Assembly: GCF_021010565.1 (NCBI RefSeq)
Contig: NZ_JAJNAY010000001.1
Location: 1,964,001 to 2,028,000, forward strand
From: Chryseobacterium turcicum
GTDB lineage: Bacteria; Bacteroidota; Bacteroidia; Flavobacteriales; Weeksellaceae
Direction: 5' to 3'
Length of the DNA: 64,000 bases
A program made the position numbers and the translations under genes. This document shows positions 7,962 to 16,142 of the stretch, piece after piece. The notes below the pieces were generated by a model. That model was not told the DNA's origin. It was given only the letters and a program-made list of their open reading frames with translations, and did not search any database. The number at the start of each line of letters is the position of its first letter. Position 1 is the stretch's first letter.

Positions 7962-9146
7962 TTATTCTTCTCCAAAAAACGCATGAGAACTTCCAATCCA
8001 AATGGCATCTTTTTTATTAAAATCTACATTCACCATAGCTGCTTTGGTCATTCTTGAAAGGTTTTGAATTAAAATAGGGTGCTCTTCATTTTCCTTCCAG
8101 ATATAAAGTAAACGGATTTCTGCTCTTGAAAAATCTCCGTTGATATCTTCAAAAATAGGTTCGTAGTTTACTTTTCGCTGCAAGATATAATTTTCTTTGT
8201 CTAAAATAGCATCTGTGATTTCTTTGGTTGGATTTAAATTGACACCGCTTCCTGCAAAAGAAAACAAAGGTTTTAAAACAAAGTTTTCTAAATTTTCATT
8301 TTCAGGGAATTCGTGCAGGAAATAGCTTTTTGGGACAAATTCATGTTGTAGTAAAGGCAAAAGATATTTAGAAATTTTGAAAAACCAATTCGGATGTGTA
8401 ATCCATTCTACATCTGCTTCCTCACGGAAATTAAATTCAGTTTTAAGATTAGGAATTTTATCAAGCTCATCAAAAATAACGCGGTTGTAAATTCTTTTAA
8501 TTCTAATCAGTTCGCCACTATGTTCATAAAATAATTGATTTTCCTGCTTTTTTACTTTTGTAAGACAAACAGTTTTTATCCCTAAAAGTTTCTCTGTTAA
8601 AGCAAAATCAATGGCTGTTTTTTGTTTTTCAGGATAAATTTCAAGCAAAATAACGTTTTCAGGATTTTCTTTACCAACAATCAATTCATATAAATGTTTT
8701 TGGTAATCTTCAGGCGAAATATTATTTTTCAGAGTATTTAAAAATGGATAAACCTCACAAAAAGTATCTTCATAAACATTCTGAAAAGCATACAGCGAAG
8801 GAAAAGCTTGCAGCTCTATCAGTTGAGGTTCTATTTTACCGTTCTCGCTTCTGCATATTCCAAAATCGATGGTGAAAAAATGAGGCTGTTTGGTGTCGTT
8901 GGGAACTTTACAGTTTTCAGGAATTGATTTTTCTAAAGTTCCTGCAGGAAAATTTTTAATTTGATTAATAATACTTTCACTTGCCGAAACTAATTTTTCT
9001 TTGAATTTATGAGTCAAAAAAATCGGACTTTCAGACAATCTGAATGTAGGTTGTATGCCGCTTTTTTCTTCTAAGATTGATTTTATCTGATCGTATTTTT
9101 CGCTGGTGAATTCTTCGTTAAACTGTTTTCTGTATTTTGGAATCAT
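7962..9146 (-). CDS. ATP-grasp-fold ligase-like protein
   Basis: This is a 394-residue protein with signs of a divergent, possibly circularly permuted, ATP-grasp fold. An acidic FTIDFGICR and PQLIELQAFPS region occurs in the N-terminal third. The typical nucleotide-binding strands come late: FVLKPLFSFAGSGVNL at about 295-310, then YILQRKV, then RAEIRLLYIW near 345-355. Such proteins join a carboxylate to an amine using ATP. No substrate can be inferred. Eleven codons upstream of the chosen ATG (to 9179) are in frame but are not needed for the fold. A 397-base gap full of repeats separates it from the amidotransferase-like gene, so it may have its own promoter. Confidence 0.6.
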   Translation of the reverse strand: MIPKYRKQFNEEFTSEKYDQIKSILEEKSGIQPTFRLSESPIFLTHKFKEKLVSASESIINQIKNFPAGTLEKSIPENCKVPNDTKQPHFFTIDFGICRSENGKIEPQLIELQAFPSLYAFQNVYEDTFCEVYPFLNTLKNNISPEDYQKHLYELIVGKENPENVILLEIYPEKQKTAIDFALTEKLLGIKTVCLTKVKKQENQLFYEHSGELIRIKRIYNRVIFDELDKIPNLKTEFNFREEADVEWITHPNWFFKISKYLLPLLQHEFVPKSYFLHEFPENENLENFVLKPLFSFAGSGVNLNPTKEITDAILDKENYILQRKVNYEPIFEDINGDFSRAEIRLLYIWKENEEHPILIQNLSRMTKAAMVNVDFNKKDAIWIGSSHAFFGEE

Positions 9147-9214
9147 ATTTTTTCTTTTGTGATTTAAAAAATCGAACAATGTTGCTCGATTTTATTGATT
9201 TTTTTGAACTTTAA

Positions 9215-9290
9215 TTTTTTTAAATTTAAATGGAAATAATTTCTCTCGCAGATTTTGCTGATTAAGCAGATTAATTTCTCTGTTTTTAAT
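9215..9290. repeat. Truncated copy of the 41.3-kb palindromic repeat
   Basis: Positions 9244-9290 are identical over 47 bases to 41317-41363, and the flank TTTAAATTTAAAT to the left also matches. The right half that would complete the palindrome is absent, so this is a decayed or truncated copy. It sits in the 397-base gap 9147-9543, where I see no gene. Confidence 0.75.
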
Positions 9291-9329
9291 ATGCTAAATA
9301 TTTGAGGATCATATAAATATATGACAAAA

Positions 9330-9400
9330 ACTTAAAGTCTCTTTTTAACCACAAAAGCATCAAAAGAAATGATTGGAAAAAGAGAAGTTCAAAAGTTTAC
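9330..9400. repeat. Dispersed intergenic repeat, second copy
   Basis: CAAAAGCATCAAAAGAAATG (within 9352-9373) matches 214-235 with one difference over 22 bases, and weaker similarity extends on both sides. Both copies lie in gene-free gaps. Confidence 0.6.
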
Positions 9401-9543
9401 AAAATGTTTTTTTTAATTTATCACTTGTTTTGTTAGCTTTTGGATGACTTATCTATTATAAAATATTTTGTCACTTTTGCGTTAAAAAAAATGTCATGTA
9501 CTAAATAATTAACTTACTTAATGTTTAGAAAATTTAAAAATAT

Positions 9544-10377
9544 CTAAGCTGTTGCCGTCTTTTGTTTCAAAATATTTCTCTTAGCATCGCTTAAAAAGCG
9601 AGGTAGAATTTGAGATTGTGTAAGAACAATTTTGTCTTCGTCATTAATTCGGTCTACGGTTTCCAGATATTTTTCCATACCGAAGTTTTCAATCATGGCT
9701 TCTTTATTTTTTTCATCTTTCAGATTTTCCAGCATTCCATCAGGATTAGCTTCTGGATGAAACTGTGTTCCGAAAATTTCATCAGAAAATCGAACTGCCA
9801 TAATTGCTCGTTCAAGATCGATATGTGGACGGGATTTTTCAATCGCCACCATTCTCATTCCCAATTCTTCAAAACGCTCTATATGAGGCTCAATAAATTG
9901 ATACGCTCTGGAATCTACTGCATAAAAAGGATCAGGTAAGTTTTTGAATAAAAATTCATCTTCACCTTCTTCTGTTTTGTGAATAGGCTGCACACCAAAT
10001 GAGTAAGATTTTCTTTTGCAGATATTCCCTAAATCCCAATGAATACTTGCTAATTGGAAGGAATGACAAATTAAAAAAAGATATTTCTTGGCTTCATTCT
10101 GCTTATTGTGTTCATAAACTTCATCTAAAAAATCTGCAAATTTCTGTTCCCATTCAAAACCTTCACGGTGAGGATTTCCCGGTCCGCCAGATGAAATAAA
10201 TATATCAAAATCCTTAATATTTGGAATTTCATTTTTATGTCTTACATCAAAGCTTGTAATGCTAATATTTTCTTCCGATTGCTTTTTGAAGTTTTCAGAG
10301 ATTTCTTTAATATTTTTAAATCCCTGATTTGCCTGATTATTATTCATATCCAGCAAAGCAATTCTTACCTCTTTCAT
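9544..10377 (-). CDS. Class I glutamine-amidotransferase-like protein
   Basis: This is a 277-residue protein with the class I amidotransferase fold. The triad is Cys104 (FLICHSFQLA), His207 and Glu209 (FGTQFHPEANPDG). The oxyanion region ISSGGPGNPH is at 61-70. The nucleophile elbow lacks the usual glycines (ICHSF in place of GxCxG), so it may hydrolyse gamma-glutamyl bonds or transfer ammonia with altered specificity. It is the fifth gene of a tight minus-strand series, 29 bases after the YbdK-type ligase. Stand-alone proteins of this fold can cleave gamma-glutamyl amides. Here it may supply ammonia to a ligase or deprotect a gamma-glutamyl intermediate; both are inferences. Confidence 0.75.
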   Translation of the reverse strand: MKEVRIALLDMNNNQANQGFKNIKEISENFKKQSEENISITSFDVRHKNEIPNIKDFDIFISSGGPGNPHREGFEWEQKFADFLDEVYEHNKQNEAKKYLFLICHSFQLASIHWDLGNICKRKSYSFGVQPIHKTEEGEDEFLFKNLPDPFYAVDSRAYQFIEPHIERFEELGMRMVAIEKSRPHIDLERAIMAVRFSDEIFGTQFHPEANPDGMLENLKDEKNKEAMIENFGMEKYLETVDRINDEDKIVLTQSQILPRFLSDAKRNILKQKTATA

Positions 10378-10406
10378 AACTTCATAATTTCTACAAAGTT
10401 ATAAAA

Positions 10407-11528
10407 TTATTGCGAAGCAGTTTCGCCATGAGTGATGCCATATTCTGTCTCAGAAATCATATAATCAACAACTTTCTTGAGGTCTCCGGTTTCTTTGTAA
10501 ATAGCCAATTGACGGTCTGCGCCGGTTCCGTTTTCCAAAATTTTCCAAGCATATTCTACTTCTTTTCTGCATCCTAATTCATCTACAACATCATCGATAA
10601 ACTCTAAAAGTTCTTTTAAAAGATCAGGATAGGGTACCGATTCTTCTTTACCAAAATCAATCAGTTTAGAATGAATTCCATCTTTGGAAGCACGCCATTT
10701 GTTTTCATTAAGCAGTAACCTTCGGTAACTTCTGAAACTTAAATTTTGCTGATGAAGTTTATAGATTTTAGCCACTAAACTTTGCATAATTGCCGCTAAA
10801 CAAACTGTTTCTTCAATTCTTAAAGGCATATCGCAAATCCTGAACTCAATGGTAGGATAAAAGGGATGAACACGCAAATCCCACCATATTTTTTTAGCAT
10901 TATCAATCGTTCCGGTTTTTACCAAAAGGTCAACATAGCTGTCAAACTCTGCCAAAGAATTAAAATAACTTGGAATACCGGTTCTTGGGAACTTTACGAA
11001 GATTTCCTGTCTGTAAGATTTAAAACCTGTACTTCTGCCAATCCAGAAAGGTGAATTTACCGAAAGTGCATACACATGCGGAAGGAAATAACGCATGACA
11101 TTCTGTATTCTCACGCCTTCTTCACGATTGGGAATCCCGATGTGAACATGCAACCCGAAAATTAAATTTCCACGGGCAACATCACCCATATCGTCTACAA
11201 TTTTATTGTAACGTTCGCCGTTTGTAATCGTATTGTGTTCCCAGTTTGAAAAAGGATGAGTTCCACCTCCGGAAACTCTTAAACCTTGTTCGTGGGCGGT
11301 ATTAATTAAATGTCTTCTAAGATTGGTGAGTTCAGCTTGTGCTTCCTGAATGTTTTGGCAAATTCCGGTCTCCATTTCAATCATTGATTCGTGCATTTCA
11401 TGCTTTAAATTTTCACTTAAAACAGCTTTTCCGCCTTCAATAATTTTTGAAACATGAGAAATTAAATCACGGCTTTCAACATCGATAATCTGATACTCTT
11501 CTTCGATTCCTATTGTAAATTGATGCAT
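10407..11528 (-). CDS. Carboxylate-amine ligase, glutamate-cysteine ligase type 2 family (YbdK)
   Basis: This is a 373-residue member of COG2170. It begins with the characteristic FTIGIEEEYQIID at residues 4-16 and continues with GGTHPFSNWEHN near 86-97 and GLHVHIGIP near 124-132, which carry the metal and nucleotide ligands of the fold. Family members join an amino-acid gamma-carboxylate to an amine with ATP; E. coli YbdK has weak glutamate-cysteine ligase activity. Its setting among ATP-grasp ligases rather than glutathione genes points to a peptide or amide pathway. It lies 25 bases downstream of one ATP-grasp gene and 29 bases upstream of the amidotransferase gene, consistent with one operon. 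Confidence 0.85.
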   Translation of the reverse strand: MHQFTIGIEEEYQIIDVESRDLISHVSKIIEGGKAVLSENLKHEMHESMIEMETGICQNIQEAQAELTNLRRHLINTAHEQGLRVSGGGTHPFSNWEHNTITNGERYNKIVDDMGDVARGNLIFGLHVHIGIPNREEGVRIQNVMRYFLPHVYALSVNSPFWIGRSTGFKSYRQEIFVKFPRTGIPSYFNSLAEFDSYVDLLVKTGTIDNAKKIWWDLRVHPFYPTIEFRICDMPLRIEETVCLAAIMQSLVAKIYKLHQQNLSFRSYRRLLLNENKWRASKDGIHSKLIDFGKEESVPYPDLLKELLEFIDDVVDELGCRKEVEYAWKILENGTGADRQLAIYKETGDLKKVVDYMISETEYGITHGETASQ

Positions 11529-11553
11529 TTTTTTTCAGTGTTTTTTTTAGGTT

Positions 11554-12507
11554 TTATTTTACAGAGTCCTTTACGAAAGTTCCCCATGAAATATTTGGTT
11601 TTCCGGGAACGTATTCTTTAGCTTTTTCAATGGCTAATTTTGCTGAATGCTCTACAATCCAGGCAAAATTTTCTTCTCCTACAGAGTTTCTGTCTGCATC
11701 CGGAGCAGGGTTACAGAAATCAATAGCGTAAGGAATTCCGTCTCTTACCGCAAATTCTACGGTGTTGAAATCATATCCTAAAGCCTGATTCATTTTAATG
11801 GTATAATCATGAATTGTTTTCAGTAATTTTTTTAAATCCTCACCTTCTGTTTGATGAGTCGTTTCATATCTCAAGTGAGGTGCATTTCTTGGCTCATAAG
11901 GCATAATGTGAACGTATTTTTGTCCTAAACAATATACTCTGTAATAATCCTGAAATACAATTTCTTCCTGAACCATCATTACCAACTGTTCTGTTTCGCT
12001 CAGTTTATCCCAAAGGTCTTGCGGATTTTCTACTCTGTAAACGCTTTTCCAGCCACCCCCATCGTGAGGTTTCATATAAGCCGGAAATCCTACGTAATCA
12101 AAAATATATTCCCAATCGTGTGGAAATTTTAGGTTTCTGAATGAAGTTTCTGAAGTATCTGTAGGTCTTTCATGTGAAGGAAGCAAAACAGTTTTCGGTA
12201 AAGGTATTCCAAGTTTTGACATCAAAGCATTGTTGAAGAATTTTTCATCGGCACTCCACCAAAAAGGGTTGTTAATGACATAGGTTCCATTTAAAGCTGC
12301 ATTTTTCAGATAAGCTCTGTAGAAAGGTACATCTTGAGAGATTCGGTCAATAATTACGGCATAACCATAATCTGCACCTTGTTCCAGTTTATCTATATTT
12401 ACTGCTTCAGCGATGATTTCACCGCCTCCGAGTTCGTTTACTTTATCAATGAATGCCCACGGAAACGTATCTTCCATACCGAATAAAATTCCTACTTTTT
12501 TTGCCAT
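11554..12507 (-). CDS. ATP-grasp ligase (317 residues)
   Basis: This is a soluble ATP-grasp protein. The N-terminus KVGILFGMEDTFPWAF resembles a preATP-grasp Rossmann half. The nucleotide-binding strand FPAYMKPHDGGGWKSVYRV is near 140-160, the linker VMMVQEEIVFQDYYRV is near 183-197, and the catalytic end is TVEFAVRDGIPYAIDFCNP near 252-270. In the last motif the metal ligands appear as Asp and Asn spaced D-F-C-N, rather than the common E-x-N. It probably activates a carboxylate as acyl-phosphate and couples it to an amino group. It lies between the esterase and the YbdK-type ligase genes in the same operon. The substrate is unknown. Confidence 0.8.
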   Translation of the reverse strand: MAKKVGILFGMEDTFPWAFIDKVNELGGGEIIAEAVNIDKLEQGADYGYAVIIDRISQDVPFYRAYLKNAALNGTYVINNPFWWSADEKFFNNALMSKLGIPLPKTVLLPSHERPTDTSETSFRNLKFPHDWEYIFDYVGFPAYMKPHDGGGWKSVYRVENPQDLWDKLSETEQLVMMVQEEIVFQDYYRVYCLGQKYVHIMPYEPRNAPHLRYETTHQTEGEDLKKLLKTIHDYTIKMNQALGYDFNTVEFAVRDGIPYAIDFCNPAPDADRNSVGEENFAWIVEHSAKLAIEKAKEYVPGKPNISWGTFVKDSVK

Positions 12508-12556
12508 AATTTTTGTTTTTTTTAATGTTTACTATTAATATTTTGTTTTTTGATAC

Positions 12557-13267
12557 TTAAAAAAATGTACCGATATACGTTGGGAAGACCATTCTCCAAA
12601 GAGGCCAGTCGTGATTAATCCATTTTTTTTCATCATACCAAAAATTGATTCCTTTGGAGGCTAAAATTTCTGCCATTTCTACATTTTTTTCTTTGCAGAT
12701 ATCTTCATCAGAAGTACTCAAAACAATATGCATATGTTTATATTTCCAAGCTTCATCATTTTTTACAAACTCTCTTGGACAATTAAAATAAACCAGTTCA
12801 TCATCATATCCATCCATGAAATTTCTGATGCTAAACGCTCCCGAAAGACAGAGTAAATGTGAAATTACATCCGGAAATCTGAATGCAAAATTCGCAGCAT
12901 GATAGCCTCCAAAACTCGCTCCTGCAATGGCAACACGATGGGTCTGATGTATTTTTTGAATGTAAGGAACAAACTCCTGAATTAGAAACTGTACATATTT
13001 TTCATAATTTCTGATTCTTTGCTGAGGCGAAATTTTTTCGTCATAAAAAGTCCACGCATCGATTGTTTGAACGTTATATAGCTTTACTTTTCCCTGCTCA
13101 ATAAAATAATTAATGCTGCTGTTCAGGTGAAAATCGTGATTTTGAGTATATAAACCCTGAGAAGTAGGAAACATAATAATCGGATAACCGTAATGACCTG
13201 TAACTTCCACTTTAAGGCTTGTTCCTAAAATATTGGAATAATAATCTGTATGTTCTATATGAGGCAT
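12557..13267 (-). CDS. Alpha/beta-hydrolase of the esterase D / PF00756 type
   Basis: This is a 236-residue cytoplasmic hydrolase. The nucleophile is the Ser in AGASFGGYHAANF (near residue 126) and the likely catalytic His is in INHDWPLW near the C-terminus. Related proteins cleave esters or short acyl groups; in this operon it might release or trim the ligase product. The chosen ATG opens MPHIEHTDYYSN. The in-frame extension to 13321 runs into the heptamer repeat array and is rejected. It sits between two ATP-grasp genes, 49 bases before the 317-residue ligase. Confidence 0.75.
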   Translation of the reverse strand: MPHIEHTDYYSNILGTSLKVEVTGHYGYPIIMFPTSQGLYTQNHDFHLNSSINYFIEQGKVKLYNVQTIDAWTFYDEKISPQQRIRNYEKYVQFLIQEFVPYIQKIHQTHRVAIAGASFGGYHAANFAFRFPDVISHLLCLSGAFSIRNFMDGYDDELVYFNCPREFVKNDEAWKYKHMHIVLSTSDEDICKEKNVEMAEILASKGINFWYDEKKWINHDWPLWRMVFPTYIGTFF

Positions 13268-13280
13268 ATTTTTTATAATT

Positions 13281-13305
13281 GATAAGTAATGAGTAATAGA
13301 TAATA
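13281..13305. repeat. Degenerate ATTACTCATTAC-type intergenic repeat
   Basis: On the minus strand this segment reads CTATTACTCATTACTTATC. The core ATTACTCATTAC also occurs at 58636-58656, and a near copy lies at about 41588-41612. All three are next to gene starts or ends. Confidence 0.5.
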
Positions 13306-13311
13306 ATTTTG

Positions 13312-13353
13312 CATCTAACATCTAACATCTAACATCTAACATCTAACATCTAA
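13312..13353. repeat. Perfect heptamer tandem array (CATCTAA)6
   Basis: Six uninterrupted copies of the 7-base unit CATCTAA lie between the 403-residue ATP-grasp gene and the esterase gene. They fall in the untranslated part of an otherwise tight operon, just before the esterase start. The same unit occurs in degenerate form at about 26240-26275, 38880-38925 and 57505-57540. Confidence 0.95.
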
Positions 13354-13357
13354 CACT

Positions 13358-14569
13358 TTAGCTTGATGGCTTATCTTTCGGAGGAAGCACATTCAACATT
13401 TCTGCATGAATTTTTTCTGCTGCGGAATCAAGTCTTTCCTGAACAACGCCAGAATCTTTTGATTTGTAAACAATTCCCACATGGTAATCGATAGGAAGAA
13501 ATTTTACGACTTCTTCACATTCAAAATCTTTATAATTGGGAGCTAAATCTTTAATCAATGCCACAATTAATCCCGAATAATATCCCGTTGGTTTTGAAAC
13601 TTCGTAATGATTTCCTCTTAAAAGTGCATCTTCAATTCTTGCCCATTCACGCCAAATATTAATGTTGCTCGAAGCTTCCACTAAATCGGGAATATGCGCA
13701 CCTCCAACTCTTGAAGAGGTTTCTAAAAAATACCATTTTCGGTCTTCTTTACCACGGATGAATTCTGTATGCGTTGCGCCATTCATCAAACCAAAATTTG
13801 ATAAAACTTTGGCATTAGCCTCTTCTAAAGCTTTAAACTCATCAGAATATCTTCCTAAAGTTTTGGTTCTGAAAACACCGCCTTCGTGAGAAACCTGCAT
13901 GGGTGGAGCGAGATATTTTGAAGCGGAAGTAAAGACAATTTCTTTATTAAAAGTTAAACTATCAACATGATAAACATCTCCAGGTTTAAAACTTTCGAGA
14001 AGAAATAAATGTCTTTCTTCACCCAGTTTCTCCAATGCTTCCCAAAGTTCTTCCTGCGTTTTTAATTTTTTAATTCCTGATGCTGAAGCTTCCGAGCGTG
14101 GTTTTAAAACCCAGGGCGGAGAAACTTTATCGGTAAAATCTCTTACTTCCTCATTATTAAATACAGCAGTAAATTCCGGAACATTGATTCCCGAATCTTT
14201 TGCTTTTTGACGCATCGCCAGTTTATCTCTGAAATAGCGGTGCGTTGTTTGCCCCATTCCGGGAATACGAAATGTTTCACGAATCAATGCTGCCTTTTCA
14301 ACGTCATAATCGTCCAAAGCAATGACAGCATCTACTTTTCGGGTCTTCATCAGATGAGAAAACCCCTGAATAAGATGGTCGAGATTCCATACCGAAGGTT
14401 TAAGTTCCGGCATATAGAAAACCTCATCGACAGCGTGCCATGGCCAGTTTTTTTCTTTTAAATTTTCCGATGTTATGAGGATGATTTTATTGCCGAGTTT
14501 TTTCATCTCGTCCATAAAATCGTAACCTTTATAATAGCACGAAATGCATACGATGGTTTTCTCCTTCAT
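13358..14569 (-). CDS. ATP-grasp ligase (403 residues)
   Basis: This ATP-grasp protein resembles the biotin-carboxylase-like or carnosine-synthase-like group. An N-terminal Rossmann half (TIVCISCYYKGYDF) is followed by the A-loop PPWVLKPRSEASASGIKK near 150-167, the strand HLFLLESFKPGDVYHVDS near 190-208, and the catalytic end WYFLETSSRVGGAH near 278-291. The last motif normally reads E-x-N-x-R; here the Asn is Ser (ETSSR), which could alter metal binding or mark a specialised subfamily. It is the first gene of the five-gene core, about 140 bases after the aminopeptidase gene. The likely activity is joining amino acids or an acyl group to an amine; the substrate is unknown. Confidence 0.8.
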   Translation of the reverse strand: MKEKTIVCISCYYKGYDFMDEMKKLGNKIILITSENLKEKNWPWHAVDEVFYMPELKPSVWNLDHLIQGFSHLMKTRKVDAVIALDDYDVEKAALIRETFRIPGMGQTTHRYFRDKLAMRQKAKDSGINVPEFTAVFNNEEVRDFTDKVSPPWVLKPRSEASASGIKKLKTQEELWEALEKLGEERHLFLLESFKPGDVYHVDSLTFNKEIVFTSASKYLAPPMQVSHEGGVFRTKTLGRYSDEFKALEEANAKVLSNFGLMNGATHTEFIRGKEDRKWYFLETSSRVGGAHIPDLVEASSNINIWREWARIEDALLRGNHYEVSKPTGYYSGLIVALIKDLAPNYKDFECEEVVKFLPIDYHVGIVYKSKDSGVVQERLDSAAEKIHAEMLNVLPPKDKPSS

Positions 14570-14709
14570 ATAATGATTTTTAATTTTTATTAAATTATAA
14601 AAAATAAAAGCTTATGATTATTGATTATTTAATATTAAAAATTGATAATCGGTGTGCTTTTGAAAATTACTAATCAAGTATAAGGAGAAAAATTTTAAAA
14701 AACTAATTT

Positions 14710-16125
14710 TTAATAATAATTTTCGATTAAATCGGCCAGCAATTGCACTCCAAAGCCGGTTGCTGCTTTTTCTTTGGCATATCCTACATTTCCAAAGGCA
14801 ACTCCTGCAATGTCTAGATGCGCCCAATTTGGATGGTTTTCGATAAACTGTTCCAAGAATTTTGCCGCAATAATACAATCTCCAAGAGGCTTCATTGATA
14901 TGTTTTTAAAATCAGCAACATCAGATTTAAAATCATCTAACCAGATATCCCATAAAGGCAAATTCCATAATCTCTGATTGGTTTTATCACCGGTTTTAAT
15001 CAATAGATTTTTTAACTCTTCATTATTAGAAAACATGGCGCCGCAAGTGTCTCCAAACATTCTCACAGAACTTCCTGTAAGGGTTGCAAGGTCAATTAAA
15101 ATATCTGTTTTATAATTTTTTGAAAGATAAGAAAGCCCGTCAGCAAGAGTCATTCTACCTTCAGCATCGGTGTTTAATACTTCGATTGTTTTTCCGTTGT
15201 ACGCGGTGATTACATCGCTTGGCAAATAAGCGTTTTCTGAAATTGCATTGTCGGTAATCGGTAAAATCGCGGTAATGTTAACGGGAAGTTTCATTTTGGA
15301 TGCGTAAATTAACGCTCCAAGAACGGCAGTGGCACCTCCCATGTCAGATTTCATATAATGCATATTGTCTGAAGCTTTCAAAGAAATTCCTCCGGTGTCA
15401 AATAAAACACATTTTCCTACAAGTCCGAAAGTTTTGGCATTTTTCTCGGTGGTTTTATATTCTAAAATTGTAAAAGCCGCATCATAAGCACTTCCCTGAT
15501 TAACAGACAGGAAAGCTCCCAAGCCAAGTTCTTCGCATTTTTTTCTGTTGAATGCCGTATATTTTAAATCATTTTTCTGGGCTAAATTTTTCAAATATGC
15601 ATTGAAAATTTCAGGTTTCTTTAAGTTAGCCGGTTTGTTGAGCCAATCCTGACAAGCAGTTTGTCCGTCGCAGATAGCATTAATTCTTTTGGAAATATCC
15701 TCCAGTTTTTTCTGGCTTAAATTTTCAAAGTGTAGCTCAAAAGATTCGTTCCAGAAAGTGTGGGTTTTGTTAAAAGGGTAGTTGTAAGTTCCTAGGAGTA
15801 ATCCTTTTGTGAATTCTTCAAACTGTTTTTCATTAATAAATTCAGAAACTAATAAAGTAGGCACTTTCTGAATATTTTTTTTCTGAGTCTGAGAAAATTT
15901 AAGTCCAATTTGCTGAAATTCAAAATCTTTTAAACTTTCTTTTCCAAGACCAATATAATAAATGATGGTTTCTTCATTGGTTTCAATGAAAACTTCTTGC
16001 TTTTTTCCAGCAAAAAGAAATGCTATATTTTTATTAAAGTTTTTAGAATTTAAGGCCCAAGATTCTTCTGTAAATAATTGAAAAATCTGTGTGTATTGTT
16101 TATTTTTTTTGTTTAATAATTTCAT
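14710..16125 (-). CDS. M17 leucyl aminopeptidase
   Basis: This is a 471-residue metallopeptidase of the M17 family. The C-terminal catalytic half carries the metal-binding NTDAEGRMTLADGLSY (near 316-331) and FDTGGISLKASDNMHYMKSDMGGA (quoted in part: DTGGISLK and MKSDMGGA). It removes N-terminal residues from peptides as a cytosolic hexamer with two divalent metals. The signature Ser of DSGG is Thr here, a conservative change. It is 17 bases downstream of the esterase-type gene at 16143-17258 and about 140 bases upstream of the amidoligase core. It could serve general peptide turnover or process the product of the neighbouring ligases. Confidence 0.88.
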   Translation of the reverse strand: MKLLNKKNKQYTQIFQLFTEESWALNSKNFNKNIAFLFAGKKQEVFIETNEETIIYYIGLGKESLKDFEFQQIGLKFSQTQKKNIQKVPTLLVSEFINEKQFEEFTKGLLLGTYNYPFNKTHTFWNESFELHFENLSQKKLEDISKRINAICDGQTACQDWLNKPANLKKPEIFNAYLKNLAQKNDLKYTAFNRKKCEELGLGAFLSVNQGSAYDAAFTILEYKTTEKNAKTFGLVGKCVLFDTGGISLKASDNMHYMKSDMGGATAVLGALIYASKMKLPVNITAILPITDNAISENAYLPSDVITAYNGKTIEVLNTDAEGRMTLADGLSYLSKNYKTDILIDLATLTGSSVRMFGDTCGAMFSNNEELKNLLIKTGDKTNQRLWNLPLWDIWLDDFKSDVADFKNISMKPLGDCIIAAKFLEQFIENHPNWAHLDIAGVAFGNVGYAKEKAATGFGVQLLADLIENYY

Positions 16126-16142
16126 TTTTAAAAAGTTTTATT

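Noticed and set aside
13312..13353. CRISPR array
   Set aside because: Units are 7 bases long with no spacers and no cas genes nearby.
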